Shown here: piece by piece, positions 42,631 to 51,791 of the stretch
How positions within the stretch are numbered: the stretch's first letter is position 1
How the letters are laid out: the number at the start of each line of letters is the position of its first letter
Source: Sphaerotilus natans
GTDB lineage: Bacteria; Pseudomonadota; Gammaproteobacteria; Burkholderiales; Burkholderiaceae_C
NCBI RefSeq assembly: GCF_900156335.1
Contig: NZ_FTMZ01000001.1
Span: 302,664 to 366,663, forward strand
Reading direction: 5' to 3'
DNA length: 64,000 bases
Translations under genes and position numbers: made by a program
The notes under the pieces: generated by a model
What the model saw: the letters and a program-made list of their open reading frames with translations, nothing else
Database searches by the model: none
What the model was told of the DNA's origin: nothing

Positions 42631-42821
42631 TGTCCATCATCAAGCTGGCGATCTTCCTGGTCCTGTCGTTGATGCAGGGCTGCGAGAGCCTGACCATCAG
42701 CGCCGCGACCAACGCGGCAGTGGAGCGCTGTCCGCGGACCCAGCACATCGAGCTGAGGTCTGGGTCGATCGGAAAGGACTCGATCCTGTCGATCCGCTGT
42801 TTCGCGGAGAAGTCGCTGTGA
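42630..42821 (+). CDS. Small lipoprotein, Rz1/spanin-like
   Basis: The protein is 63 residues. An N-terminal signal peptide (IIKLAIFLVLSLMQGC) ends in a lipobox with Cys 18 for lipidation. The short mature part is not Pro-rich as in classical Rz1. Coupling by four bases to the endolysin suggests an outer-membrane spanin or lysis accessory. No holin was recognised in the window. Confidence 0.55.
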   Translation: MSIIKLAIFLVLSLMQGCESLTISAATNAAVERCPRTQHIELRSGSIGKDSILSIRCFAEKSL

Positions 42822-43441
42822 TCACGGTCGAGAAGTTCAAGCAATTCGCGCCCAAGGCGAGCCGAGCGGCTGAGCACGCCGCTGCGCTTGAGATGGCGCG
42901 ACGGGCCTCCAGCGTCACGACACCACGTCGTCTGGCGCACTTCATGGGGCAAGCGTTCGTCGAGACTCAGGGCTTCCTCCACCTGGAAGAGAACCTGAGC
43001 TACCGGACCCCGGATCGCCTTGACGCGGTGTTCAGTGCCGTGCGGGGGCTTGATGACGCAACTCAGCTGATCGCCAAGGGGCCGCAGGCCATCGCCAATC
43101 GTGTGTACGGCGGCCGTCTTGGCAATGGACCTGAGCACACGGGTGATGGGTGGCGGTTCCGTGGGTCAGGCTACTGTCACCTGACGGGCAAGGAGAACTT
43201 CGAGAGGTTCGGGCGCATCGCCGGGGTGGACATCGTGTCCAACCCCGACCTTGCTCGCCAGCCTGCCGCCGCCGCCAATCTGGCGTTTCGCTACTGGGAG
43301 GCGACAGGCTGCAGTCAGATGGCGGATCGCGGTGATGTGGAGGGGATCACTCGCGCATGGAATGGACCCGCCCGCCTGGGACTTGCCGAGCGTCGAGATG
43401 CTGCATTGCGTGCGCTGAGCATCTGGGGTGCGCTCGCCTGA
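42818..43441 (+). CDS. GH19-type endolysin
   Basis: The protein is 207 residues from GTG 42818. RLAHFMGQAFVETQGFLHLEENLSY, then ANRVYGGRLGNG, then WRFRGSGYCHLTGKENFERFG is the glycoside hydrolase 19 (chitinase-like) endolysin pattern. The catalytic Glu candidates lie in VETQGF and LEENLSY. It lacks a signal peptide, so a holin from elsewhere would be required. It cleaves peptidoglycan at lysis. Confidence 0.85.
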   Translation: MITVEKFKQFAPKASRAAEHAAALEMARRASSVTTPRRLAHFMGQAFVETQGFLHLEENLSYRTPDRLDAVFSAVRGLDDATQLIAKGPQAIANRVYGGRLGNGPEHTGDGWRFRGSGYCHLTGKENFERFGRIAGVDIVSNPDLARQPAAAANLAFRYWEATGCSQMADRGDVEGITRAWNGPARLGLAERRDAALRALSIWGALA

Positions 43442-43454
43442 CCGGGGTGATGGC

Positions 43455-43486
43455 AAAACGCCCCGACAGCTTGCGCTTCGGGGCGT
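43455..43486 (-). terminator. Intrinsic terminator between convergent units
   Basis: ACGCCCCG and CGGGGCGT pair across a 13-nt loop. On the minus strand the stem is followed by TTTT, so it ends the leftward unit from 43916; it may also slow rightward transcription after the endolysin. Confidence 0.6.
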
Positions 43487-43511
43487 CTGCATCACAGCAT
43501 CTTCGCCGGCA

Positions 43512-43916
43512 TCAGTCGGCCTGCATTGCGGAAATCAGCCGGACTGCATCGCGCTTCCGGATCATCCGCTTCCACCCGCCGCCGCCGGATCTGAGCATGT
43601 CAGGTGCGCTGCTGGTCTGCTTGATGCCTGCGGCATTCATGGCCGCGATGATCTTCGTGACCGAGTAGCCGGACGTGCTCGCGATCGAGCGGATCGACAC
43701 CAGTCGATCGTCATCCGCAAATTCCGGGATGTCTTTGCGGATCGACATCAGCAGCGCTTCCTTCAGCACTTTGCAGCCTCGATTTTCATGCCGCACTGCG
43801 ATGCGTCCGGCACGAATGCGAATCTGGACCAGTCGAGTCGTGATGCCGAGCATCGCTGCGGCCTCTGCCGTCGTGATCGTCTCGTTCGCGCCTTTGACTG
43901 TGGTGGTGGTTGCCAT
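43512..43916 (-). CDS. Double-HTH DNA-binding protein
   Basis: The protein is 134 residues from ATG 43916 (AAGAAAGA upstream); 43961 is a longer alternative. Two HTH segments are visible: TITTAEAAAMLGITTRLVQIRIRAGRI with a basic wing, and LVSIRSIASTSGYSVTKIIAAMNAAGIKQTS. The first resembles excisionase/MerR-type domains. It lies downstream of the 42-residue membrane gene on the same strand. It could control expression of this accessory unit. Confidence 0.6.
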   Translation of the reverse strand: MATTTTVKGANETITTAEAAAMLGITTRLVQIRIRAGRIAVRHENRGCKVLKEALLMSIRKDIPEFADDDRLVSIRSIASTSGYSVTKIIAAMNAAGIKQTSSAPDMLRSGGGGWKRMIRKRDAVRLISAMQAD

Positions 43917-43976
43917 CTGGATCTTTCTTCTTGCCCCGGACGGGAGTCTGAGGTTTCCCAATGTTCTGACGAGAGA

Positions 43977-44007
43977 AATCCCGGAATGGGCGTGCCCAGC
44001 CGGGATT
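43977..44007 (-). other. Perfect hairpin in the leftward unit
   Basis: AATCCCGG (43977-43984) pairs with CCGGGATT (44000-44007), with GGGC/GCCC inside. It lies between the two minus-strand genes. On the minus strand TTTCTCT follows, so it may be a partial terminator. Confidence 0.45.
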
Positions 44008-44042
44008 GAAGTGGTTCGGCGGCGTGTCGCCGCTCTGTTCGC

Positions 44043-44171
44043 TCAGTGCCTGAAGATCGAATAGAGGGCAAACATGGCTGCCACTGGGCAGATGAGCATC
44101 ACGGCGATGTGCCCTGCCTCTTCGATCAGAGAAGTCGTGCGAACCTTGCGGTTGAATGCGTTCTTGAACAT
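44043..44171 (-). CDS. 42-residue single-pass membrane protein
   Basis: ATG 44171 is preceded by GGAGCTGGAAGC, a strong ribosome site, and by a promoter at 44206-44234. The product has a basic N-terminus (FKNAFNRKVRTTSLIEEAG) and one membrane helix (HIAVMLICPVAAMFALYSIF). The TGCGAA operator-like site abuts the -10 box, so it may be controlled with the immunity system. Small membrane proteins in this setting often give superinfection exclusion or act in lysis; neither can be decided here. Confidence 0.6.
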   Translation of the reverse strand: MFKNAFNRKVRTTSLIEEAGHIAVMLICPVAAMFALYSIFRH

Positions 44172-44205
44172 GCTTCCAGCTCCGTTTTGTGTGCTTAGGA
44201 TGCGA

Positions 44206-44234
44206 AATTTAGCGCATTGAATCGACTAGATCAA
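44206..44234 (-). promoter_or_regulatory. Promoter of the small membrane protein unit
   Basis: On the minus strand TTGATC (44234-44229), a 17-bp spacer and TAAATT (44211-44206). TGCGAA at 44201-44206 overlaps the transcription-start side. Confidence 0.6.
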
Positions 44235-44305
44235 CAGCTTTTCGCTGAAAAATCGTTCTTTTGTGTAGATGGTCGAGTGGACAATGCTCGCAGGAGCACA
44301 TCCCG

Positions 44306-47300
44306 ATGACCGATCTACATGCACGCATTCATCAAGCCGCACACACGGCAGCGACCGGCAACAACACTCAGAAAGAGCCGACAGCGGCTCAGCAAGCTGC
44401 CGGCAACTACCGGGTCGGCCGACTCAGCCTGCACGGCCTGAAGATCGCGATCGAGAACCCCGCCGGCACCTTCCGGGAGGGTGTTGGCTACGGAGGGAAG
44501 CCGTGGCGCACGCGCCTGGCCGCGCACTACGGCTACTTCGTCGGCACCCGCGGGGCTGACGGCGATCCGGTGGACGTGTTCATCGGCCCTGTTCCCGAGT
44601 CGCCTGTCGTGTGGGTCGTCAACCAGGTCCGTCCGGACGGATCGTTTGACGAGCACAAGTTTCTGCTGGGCTTCCCCACCGAAGAACTGGCCCGCGCGGG
44701 CTACACCGAGTCGTACTCGCCTGGCTGGCGAGGTCTCGGAGGCATCGTGAAGCTCACCGTCGATCAGCTGCGGTGGTGGCTGGCGAGCGGCGACAAGTCC
44801 AAGCCCATCAACAACACGGCCGAGGTACTGGCCGCTACACCGAGGAAGAAAATGACCCCCGTGACCTGGGACCGTGACGCCAACCCTGTCGGCCTCACGC
44901 CGGCCCGTGTGCTGTACGAGATCCGGCTCGATGACGTTGGCAGTGACCTGCTGACCGATCCGATGACGATGGACGACCTGATGGACGATCCGGACATCGA
45001 GTGCCTGATTCGTCTGGACGCACTGGTGGTCGAGGCCGGCATGCTGAAGCCGAAGATGGACACGCTGATGTCCGTCATGACTGCCGCCGGCAAGACTGTG
45101 CAGCCGCAGCAGAACGAGATCGGGGAGCCTGTTCGATCGAAGGGAACGATGCTGATCCCCGTCATCTTCGGCATGAGCGATGGCCAGACCGTCACGATCT
45201 GGCTGCACAACCCGGACACCACGCCCGACAAGCTCGCGCCCACGGATGCACTCGTGTCGTGCCGCTGGCAGATCAACAAGGCCGATGTGACGATCGTGGT
45301 CGCGCCCGAGAAGGGCCGTGACCTGAATGTCCGTGATGTCGCTCGCCGGATCATGAAGCTGGTCGAGCAGAACAGCGCAGCCTTCACCCGCAAGAACGAG
45401 CGCGCCGCTCAACGGGCGGAGCAGATCGACTCGCTGCGCACTGAGATCGCCGCACTGGAGTCGCGCAACGCAGAGCTAGATGCGGAGATCGGCGCGGCAG
45501 AGGCCGATCAGATCGATCGTCTGGCGAAGGATGCACTTCGTCAGAAGCATGATCCGAACGGCGAAGGAGATTCGCCTGAGAAGGCGGACTTCATCGCGGC
45601 CCGTGAGTTCTTCCGGGCCAATCTGCAAGGGCGATCGATTCCGACTGTCATTGGCCCCGTGGAGATCACTGGTGCGTCTTGGCGTGAGATGAAGCGCGGG
45701 ATGACATCTGATCCGATCAAGCTTGCCGTGTCGCGCCATGTCGAGGAGATTCTGACTGGCGGCCGGTACGACGGAAAAGAGGGACTGAACAAGGCCCGCA
45801 AAGACGATTTCGTCGCATTCCACTTCTTTGAGAAGGAGGTGGACATCGGCGATCTTCTGGTGACTGCCGGCGTCACGGTTGCAGAGCGCAAAGGCGGCGG
45901 ACTCATGCTAGCCTATGGGCTTGGCCACGAGATTGAGAAGCGGTGGCAGAAGCGCAAAGGCGAATCTCCGGACTTACCTCAGGTCAAGAGCCCGAGCGCC
46001 GGAGATTCTGAGACGACTGGCGCCGTCTATGACTCGATTCTGGGCGAGTCTGTCGATGAAGTCAACGAGCCGGGTCTGCACATTGTCATCCTTGGCATTC
46101 GCAAGAAGGATGGTTCTGCAATCGATCAACCTTCCAAGCCGGACTCCAACAGCGACCTGTTCGGCGGCAACGTCGCAGCGCCCGAGCTGAAGCCGGAGGG
46201 CGCCGAGTCGAAGATGATCTCCCGCCGTGACATTGATCGCACGGATGAATTCAGCCTGCGCGAGCAGTCCGATTTTGGTCTGCCACCATTCGTCACGAGT
46301 TGGACGGTCGAGATTCATGACGCAGGCCGCGGCCCGTTCATGGAGTTGTTCGCGAACAATGGCGTGATCACTCAGCGCATCAGTTCGAGCGGCATGGATT
46401 ACCTGTCGAACCGCGCGCATGCCGTCATCCGCGAGGCATCGAAAGACTTCGCGCTGGCCAAGACCGGCGGTGAGCGGCCGGCCCCTGGCGGCGACCTGTT
46501 CGGCGGCAACGTCGCAGCGCCCGAGTTGAAGCCTGAGGGCGCCGAGTCGAAGGTGAAGACCGCCAAGGGCACGCAGGTGCTGACCGGCTACAGCGTGATC
46601 GAGGCCGACCGCCTGATCACGTCGCACGACCCGGCCACGGGCGACGCCACCCCCGCGTTCCCGGCCGAGCTGCAGCCGCGCGACCGCGGCCGGGATGCCT
46701 CTATCGCCTGGGTTCGCAAGACCGCGCAGGATCTGGACCCGGACCTGCTGGGCAAGTCGCGCCGCGCCGACTCCGGGGCGCCGATCGTCGGGCCGGATGG
46801 CGTGGTCGAGTCGGGCAACGGGCGGACGATGGCGATCGTGCTGGCATACCAAGCCGGCAAGGCGGGCGAATACCGCGCCTGGCTGGAAGAGGAGGCCGCA
46901 TCGTTCGGCCTGCCGGCCGAGCGGGTGAAGGCGATGAAGCGCCCGGTGCTCGTGCGCATCCGCACCAGCCAGATCGACCGCGCTGCCTTCGCGGTGGAGG
47001 CCAATCAAGACGACAAGTTGGCGATGACCGCCACCGAGGTAGCCAAGGCCGACGCCGGCCGGCTCACCGATGACATGGTGGCCCTGATGACCGAGGACGG
47101 CGACCTGACCGCGGCGGCCAACGTGCCGTTCCTCGCGGCGTTCCTGCGCTCGCTGGGCGACACCGAGGCCGCGCGCTACAGCACCAGCGACGGCAAGCCC
47201 ACCGCAAGCCTGATCGCCCGCGTGCAGGCCGCCATCTTCGCCAAGGCGTACAACGACGACCGCCTGCTGGAGCTGACCGCCGATGTTGCGAAGCCCGAGA

Positions 47301-48007
47301 TTGCCAACATCGTCCGGGCTCTGAACCACGCCGCGCCCGAGTTCATTCAAGCGGCGGCACTGGACCCGGCCGCCACCGGCAACGCTACGGGCAAGCTCAC
47401 CGACGCGGTGCAGAAGAGCCTGAACCAGAAGGCCGTGGACGCGCTGCTGGGCGCATCGAACGTGATCCGTCAGGCGAAGGACGCGGGCCAGTCGGTTGAG
47501 GAATTCGTGTCGCAGTCCGGCCTGTTCGGCGACATCGACCCGGACGTGGCCGCTATGGCGGTGTTCATCGCGAAGAACAACCGCAGCGCCAAGCGCATGG
47601 GCGAGGCGTTCAAAGCGATGGCCACTTTCATCCGGGGCGAGTTGCAGCGCCGGCAGACCGCGGACATGTTCGGGGACAACGAGCCGTTGGACTTCAAGGA
47701 CATCGTGGCCGCGGCGAACCGCGAGCTTGAGCGGCTGTACGGGGAGGGCGCGCAGACGATCGGGCTGTTCGATCCCCAGCTCAAGCCGGAGCCTGTTGTC
47801 ACCCCGACCAACCCACATGCTGACGCGCTCCGCGAAGTCGTGGCAGGGCTGCACGACAAGCTGGGGCCGGAGGCGCTGCTGGCCAAGATCGAGGCGGCCG
47901 TGATGGGGCTCCAGGGCGATGCGAAAGCGCTGCCTGAGGAGATGAACACGCTGGGCGTCGATGCCATTCGCCACTGGGTCAAGGTCGAGGAGGCCGCACA
48001 TGGTTGA
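44306..48007 (+). CDS. Polyvalent protein: PPase-like, DdrB/ParB-like domains
   Basis: The protein is 1233 residues. Residues about 40-150 hold an inorganic-pyrophosphatase-like domain with the signature DGDPVDVFIGP (85-95). Residues about 355-400 are a coiled coil. A 113-residue module near 46214-46490 is bracketed by a duplicated GGNVAAPELKPEGAESK sequence. Around 46570-47080 is a ParB-like DdrB-type domain (YSVIEADRLITSHDP, ESGNGRTMAI, FAVEANQDD). A helical C-terminus follows. Such multidomain proteins accompany P1 DarB and are thought to be packed in the head and injected to protect incoming DNA. Exact activities are unproven. Confidence 0.7.
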   Translation: MTDLHARIHQAAHTAATGNNTQKEPTAAQQAAGNYRVGRLSLHGLKIAIENPAGTFREGVGYGGKPWRTRLAAHYGYFVGTRGADGDPVDVFIGPVPESPVVWVVNQVRPDGSFDEHKFLLGFPTEELARAGYTESYSPGWRGLGGIVKLTVDQLRWWLASGDKSKPINNTAEVLAATPRKKMTPVTWDRDANPVGLTPARVLYEIRLDDVGSDLLTDPMTMDDLMDDPDIECLIRLDALVVEAGMLKPKMDTLMSVMTAAGKTVQPQQNEIGEPVRSKGTMLIPVIFGMSDGQTVTIWLHNPDTTPDKLAPTDALVSCRWQINKADVTIVVAPEKGRDLNVRDVARRIMKLVEQNSAAFTRKNERAAQRAEQIDSLRTEIAALESRNAELDAEIGAAEADQIDRLAKDALRQKHDPNGEGDSPEKADFIAAREFFRANLQGRSIPTVIGPVEITGASWREMKRGMTSDPIKLAVSRHVEEILTGGRYDGKEGLNKARKDDFVAFHFFEKEVDIGDLLVTAGVTVAERKGGGLMLAYGLGHEIEKRWQKRKGESPDLPQVKSPSAGDSETTGAVYDSILGESVDEVNEPGLHIVILGIRKKDGSAIDQPSKPDSNSDLFGGNVAAPELKPEGAESKMISRRDIDRTDEFSLREQSDFGLPPFVTSWTVEIHDAGRGPFMELFANNGVITQRISSSGMDYLSNRAHAVIREASKDFALAKTGGERPAPGGDLFGGNVAAPELKPEGAESKVKTAKGTQVLTGYSVIEADRLITSHDPATGDATPAFPAELQPRDRGRDASIAWVRKTAQDLDPDLLGKSRRADSGAPIVGPDGVVESGNGRTMAIVLAYQAGKAGEYRAWLEEEAASFGLPAERVKAMKRPVLVRIRTSQIDRAAFAVEANQDDKLAMTATEVAKADAGRLTDDMVALMTEDGDLTAAANVPFLAAFLRSLGDTEAARYSTSDGKPTASLIARVQAAIFAKAYNDDRLLELTADVAKPEIANIVRALNHAAPEFIQAAALDPAATGNATGKLTDAVQKSLNQKAVDALLGASNVIRQAKDAGQSVEEFVSQSGLFGDIDPDVAAMAVFIAKNNRSAKRMGEAFKAMATFIRGELQRRQTADMFGDNEPLDFKDIVAAANRELERLYGEGAQTIGLFDPQLKPEPVVTPTNPHADALREVVAGLHDKLGPEALLAKIEAAVMGLQGDAKALPEEMNTLGVDAIRHWVKVEEAAHG
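46152..46213 (+). repeat. 62-bp direct repeat, copy 1
   Basis: Together with 46491-46552 this is a direct repeat with two mismatches, encoding DLFGGNVAAPELKPEGAESK. It borders a 113-codon module in frame. Confidence 0.85.
46491..46552 (+). repeat. 62-bp direct repeat, copy 2
   Basis: This is the second copy of the 46152-46213 repeat, 339 bp (113 codons) downstream. The in-frame spacing would permit loss or exchange of the module by homologous recombination. Confidence 0.85.
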
Positions 48008-49940
48008 GGCAGGCAAGCTGCTGCCCAAGGCCTACAACCTCTTGGCACTGGTGAAGCGCCTGCGGGAGGCGCTCTCGGCATCCCCGCCGAATCGGGTGCG
48101 CGCAGCGGGTCTTGCCCGAGCTGTCCCGGCCGCGCGAGCAGACATCCGAGGTGAGGATGCCGCCTCCATGACTGACGCTGATGCGACAGCGATCCGGTCA
48201 GACTGCATTGCGGGCGCGGCGTTGACCGACAGCGACATCAGCACGCCTGACGGATTGGCGATCGCCCAGCGGGCGGTGACGGCGTGCGCCACTGCCCAGC
48301 TTGCGGTCAAGGTGCAGTCGATTCGCGGCGATGTCGAAAGTCTTGCGAGCGTGCCCAATCCTGGGCCTCGCCTGCTGGCCAGCCACGCCTTCAAGGAGGC
48401 ATGCCGTGATCAGCTAATCGCCGCCGGATCGGAAGCTGTTCAATCGCTTGCTACCCTTTCGGTAAAGACAAAGGGGCGCCGAGATGAATTGACGAAGCTG
48501 ATTGGTGAGGCGAATTCAAAAATCAGGCGGGAAGCCTATCTAATTGCCGGCGAGAGAGCGCGCCTGATTGATGATTACATCAGAGCAGAAGTTGACAGGA
48601 TCAAGCGCGATGGCGTTGATATTGGCGAAGATTTCCCGTATGACTATGTGAGAAAGTCTCGCGAATACAATGAATTTTCCGAATCTTCTCACAAGATGGC
48701 TAGGGACAAGATTCAGCCAATGATCGACGAGGCGAAGAAGAATGCTTCCGGGCTTGAATCGGAATTGCAATCCATCAACGCGCCCGCTGTCGCCGAGGCG
48801 CAGGCCCTAATATCGAGGTTAATGGATGCGCCTTCGGTTTCTCGCGAGGAGGCGACGGCTTGGGCTGAATCTCAGGAAATCACTAAGACGGCAATCAACC
48901 GCCTGAAATCCGAAAAGTACCCCGTCGATAAGTTGCGCGCCGACATGGCTGACTTCTACAGAATAACCAATGGGCGCATTGGGCGGGTCGTCATTTCCAG
49001 TACCGGGAAAAGTCGGGCAAGTGCCGATCAAATTCACGGCGCTGCTGTCGCCACGATCGACATCGGGTCAGGCTTCGACAAGCGCGTTCTCTGGCACGAA
49101 CTGGCCCACCACCTTGAGTCTGACCATGTGCTGCTGGCTGCAGGCAAGGGGTTCATTGAGGGGCGCAGCAAAGGTGTTGCCCGTCTTTCGTCGCTTGCGC
49201 CGAGGGCGAGTTACGGCCCCAAAGAGAAGGCGCATGCAGATGGATTCTTTGATCCCTATGTTGGAAAGATCTACGATGATGCGACAGAGGTTTTCTCGAT
49301 GGGGGTGGAGTCGCTTTCCAGTCCCGATCTGTTGGTGAAACGTATCGCGGCTGATCCTGAGCACTTCGCTCTGGTCGCTGGCATGGTCACGACGCCAACA
49401 TCGGATGGTTTGGCTCGCTATCGCCGAATCCGGGAAGAACTCGCAGGGCTCACCAGTGATGTTGCCAGCCAGCAGAAGTCTGCGATCGATGCCGCGAAGG
49501 AGTTCCTGGCTGGCCGTGCAGTCATGACGAGAGATGATGATGCAGCCGCCAAGCTTTTCAAGAGCGCAGACTATTTCTCGCTGCTTGCGATCGGTCGGCC
49601 CAAGAATGAGCAAGAGATGATCGATGCTTACGTTGGCTCGATCTCTGGGATGCTTCTCTTTAAGGCTGCGGCTCTTATTTCTCGGAACGCTGCCGGCCGA
49701 ATGAATAGGAAAACAAAGGGGTTCGTTATATTCGCCGGCCCGGATCGCGTTGAGTCTGTTTTTATTTATGGCACTGACATCGATCTTCCGAAGGCTATAA
49801 TGCAGGCTCTGGCCGTTCGTGAAAATGTTGACGGCTTGACCCCTGGCGGCTGGATGTTCTCTACCAGAAAATACATAGACAACGGCCAGCTTGAAAAACT
49901 GTTGACAACCTATTCGAGTGGCGAAAAAAATGTCGAATGA
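48000..49940 (+). CDS. Zincin metallopeptidase, polyvalent-type
   Basis: The protein is 646 residues from ATG 48000 (GAGGAGG upstream). At about residue 366 lies LWHELAHHLE, an HExxH zinc-protease motif, and 60 residues later YDDATEVFSMGVESL offers the third (Glu) ligand of gluzincins. A long helical region (about 150-290) precedes it. Phage polyvalent proteins and MuF-type toxins carry similar proteases, perhaps to process injected partners or host proteins. Base composition from about 48430 to 49960 is clearly more AT-rich than the neighbours, suggesting a recent import. Confidence 0.65.
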   Translation: MVEAGKLLPKAYNLLALVKRLREALSASPPNRVRAAGLARAVPAARADIRGEDAASMTDADATAIRSDCIAGAALTDSDISTPDGLAIAQRAVTACATAQLAVKVQSIRGDVESLASVPNPGPRLLASHAFKEACRDQLIAAGSEAVQSLATLSVKTKGRRDELTKLIGEANSKIRREAYLIAGERARLIDDYIRAEVDRIKRDGVDIGEDFPYDYVRKSREYNEFSESSHKMARDKIQPMIDEAKKNASGLESELQSINAPAVAEAQALISRLMDAPSVSREEATAWAESQEITKTAINRLKSEKYPVDKLRADMADFYRITNGRIGRVVISSTGKSRASADQIHGAAVATIDIGSGFDKRVLWHELAHHLESDHVLLAAGKGFIEGRSKGVARLSSLAPRASYGPKEKAHADGFFDPYVGKIYDDATEVFSMGVESLSSPDLLVKRIAADPEHFALVAGMVTTPTSDGLARYRRIREELAGLTSDVASQQKSAIDAAKEFLAGRAVMTRDDDAAAKLFKSADYFSLLAIGRPKNEQEMIDAYVGSISGMLLFKAAALISRNAAGRMNRKTKGFVIFAGPDRVESVFIYGTDIDLPKAIMQALAVRENVDGLTPGGWMFSTRKYIDNGQLEKLLTTYSSGEKNVE

Positions 49941-51573
49941 GAAAATCGAGGTTGTTTTCTGTACGCCGGCCGGACCTGTCTGTATTTCATTCGGTTATGC
50001 CGGGGATCCGGTTGATTTCGATGGATCGCCTGCGGCGGTCTTCCTGATGCGAGATAAGATGCAGGAGATTGTGTCGGGCGATGGCTATTCGGTGACAGAT
50101 AGCACGGTTCAGCCTGGCGACCTGCTTCAATGCGAGGACAGTGTGAACGGATTTTTCCTGATCTCGTCGAACGTCGGCCTGGCCGGTCGTGTCGCGAATG
50201 ACGCTCCTGCGGCGATCTTCGATTCGGTCGGGGATGACGTCGTGGCCAGCTTGCGTGCGCAGATCGCAGCGTCAGACGATGTGATGCGTGGCCTCGATCT
50301 GGCTCGGCAGATCTTGGCTTCGCGCAGCGGTGGTGCCACCGAACTGGACACGGACTATGTGTATCGGGGCGAGACCATTCGGCCGATGCGTGAGGGCGAT
50401 CGTTGGCGCTGGTCGGTGCCTGCGAACGATGGCCCGGTGATGCACGACAGTCGTGCTGAAGCTGAGGCGGCCGTTGATGCCAAGGTCAGCGCCGCGCGGC
50501 AGCTCACCCCAGGCGATGCGACGGCATACCGGTATGCCCTGGTCGATCGTCCTGCATCCTTCGAGACGCTCCCGAAGGATCTGCGCTACACGCTGCTGCC
50601 GCGCCCGGATGTGGGCCGAGTGAGCGTGCTCGCCCGGCATGGCATCCTCGTCACCGCGCGCGAGCTGACGGTGGCAGAGGCCAGTGCTGCCGGTGCGATC
50701 AAGATTCCGAGCGAGGCGGACACGCGAGCTGTCGCAGAAGAGGCCGCGCGTGGCATGTCCGAGTACGCCAGCTCCTACCTGGAGGCGTTCGATGGTGGAG
50801 ACCGCGGCCCCGCGGACGGGTTCGTCCAGAATCTGTTGGCCAAGGAGCGACATGCCAACACGCTGCACGAATTTGAGCCGGTCGCTGATCTGGCTGTGCA
50901 GATCCTGAAGCGCCATATCGCTGCAGGCGGAATCACTGCTGAAGCCGGCAACGACGCCTGGATGGATCTCGACCGCGCCAAGGCAATGCTGAGTGGCGCA
51001 AACTCGGTTGAGCTGATGGCGCGCGATGTGCCCGGCATCATCGGTCCGAAGGTTGAGCGACTGGAGGCGATGAAGGAGAGGTGGCCAGCGGATACTTTGG
51101 GCGCCTTCCCCGAAGGCCTGCTGTCCGCATCGAAGTCGCTGATGGCTCGCTGGCACGAGCTGCGCAAAGACGGCCCTCAGGGTGAGATGGGGCGTGGTGA
51201 AGCCAACCAGTACCTGCGCGACCACAAGGGACTCGATGACGCTGCGATCACAGCCATCCTGGCCAAGCCTACATCGGTGCAGCGTAGCACCGGCCTGAAG
51301 ATCGACATCCCGAGATACACCGTGGAATACCTGAATGCCGCTGCCGCCGCAGCTACCGACCCGAAGAGCGCGCAGCGCACTGCTGACATCGCCGTGCTGC
51401 AGTCCGTGATCGATGGAACGGCTGACATGTACGACGTAGACCTGATGGAGCGCCTGGCGCAGATCGTCGAAGCGTATGCCGAAGACGCTGAGGTTCAGGC
51501 ACTGGCTGCACAGGCCGGAGAGATCTGCACGAAATTCATGCTCGACATGATCGACCAGCTGACAAAGCGTTAA
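49930..51573 (+). CDS. Hypothetical polyvalent-cassette protein
   Basis: The protein is 547 residues; a GTG at 49918 would add four. The N-terminal 80 residues (VVFCTPAGPVCISFGYAGDPVDFDG) are beta-rich and AT-biased like the gene upstream. A Trp-containing segment (VYRGETIRPMREGDRWRWSVP) and long helical C-terminal parts follow. No catalytic motif recognised. Co-oriented overlap with the peptidase gene suggests joint function, possibly as an injected partner. Confidence 0.55.
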   Translation: MSNEKIEVVFCTPAGPVCISFGYAGDPVDFDGSPAAVFLMRDKMQEIVSGDGYSVTDSTVQPGDLLQCEDSVNGFFLISSNVGLAGRVANDAPAAIFDSVGDDVVASLRAQIAASDDVMRGLDLARQILASRSGGATELDTDYVYRGETIRPMREGDRWRWSVPANDGPVMHDSRAEAEAAVDAKVSAARQLTPGDATAYRYALVDRPASFETLPKDLRYTLLPRPDVGRVSVLARHGILVTARELTVAEASAAGAIKIPSEADTRAVAEEAARGMSEYASSYLEAFDGGDRGPADGFVQNLLAKERHANTLHEFEPVADLAVQILKRHIAAGGITAEAGNDAWMDLDRAKAMLSGANSVELMARDVPGIIGPKVERLEAMKERWPADTLGAFPEGLLSASKSLMARWHELRKDGPQGEMGRGEANQYLRDHKGLDDAAITAILAKPTSVQRSTGLKIDIPRYTVEYLNAAAAAATDPKSAQRTADIAVLQSVIDGTADMYDVDLMERLAQIVEAYAEDAEVQALAAQAGEICTKFMLDMIDQLTKR

Positions 51574-51588
51574 GATTCGCTCGCGGGT

Positions 51589-51782
51589 GTGGAAGCCTGC
51601 GCAGAGATTGGCCAGCCTTGCTGGCCTCATTGGTCATCGCGCTTCGGCGCATCGCCTTCGGCTTGTCTATGGTGAGCCGTGCGGGAGGGCTCGCGCCCGC
51701 CGGCACTCTGCCCGGTCTTCCACCCCGCACGGCTTGCCGCCCCTCGTGGAAGTGGGGCGGCACATCAACCACCGTAGCAGAG
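51589..51782 (+). ncRNA. C4-type antisense RNA element upstream of the antirepressor
   Basis: The C4 architecture of P1/P7 is visible. GTGGAAG occurs at 51589-51595 and 51746-51752, and GCAGAG at 51601-51606 and 51777-51782. Their complements CTCTGC (51706-51711) and CTTCCAC (51717-51723) lie together in the middle. Stems are CTATGGTG/CACCGTAG (51667-51674 with 51770-51777), AGCCGTGCGGG/CCCGCACGGCT (51675-51685 with 51724-51734), TGCCGCCCC/GGGGCGGCA (51735-51762), GGCCAGC/GCTGGCC (51610-51626) and GCGC-TTCG-GCGC (51639-51650). C4 RNA blocks antirepressor translation. Confidence 0.78.
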
Positions 51783-51791
51783 AGCAAGCCC

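Noticed and set aside
45974..48028. Open frame of 684 codons on the minus strand
   Set aside because: Antisense shadow of the polyvalent gene; high-GC third positions keep the frame open.
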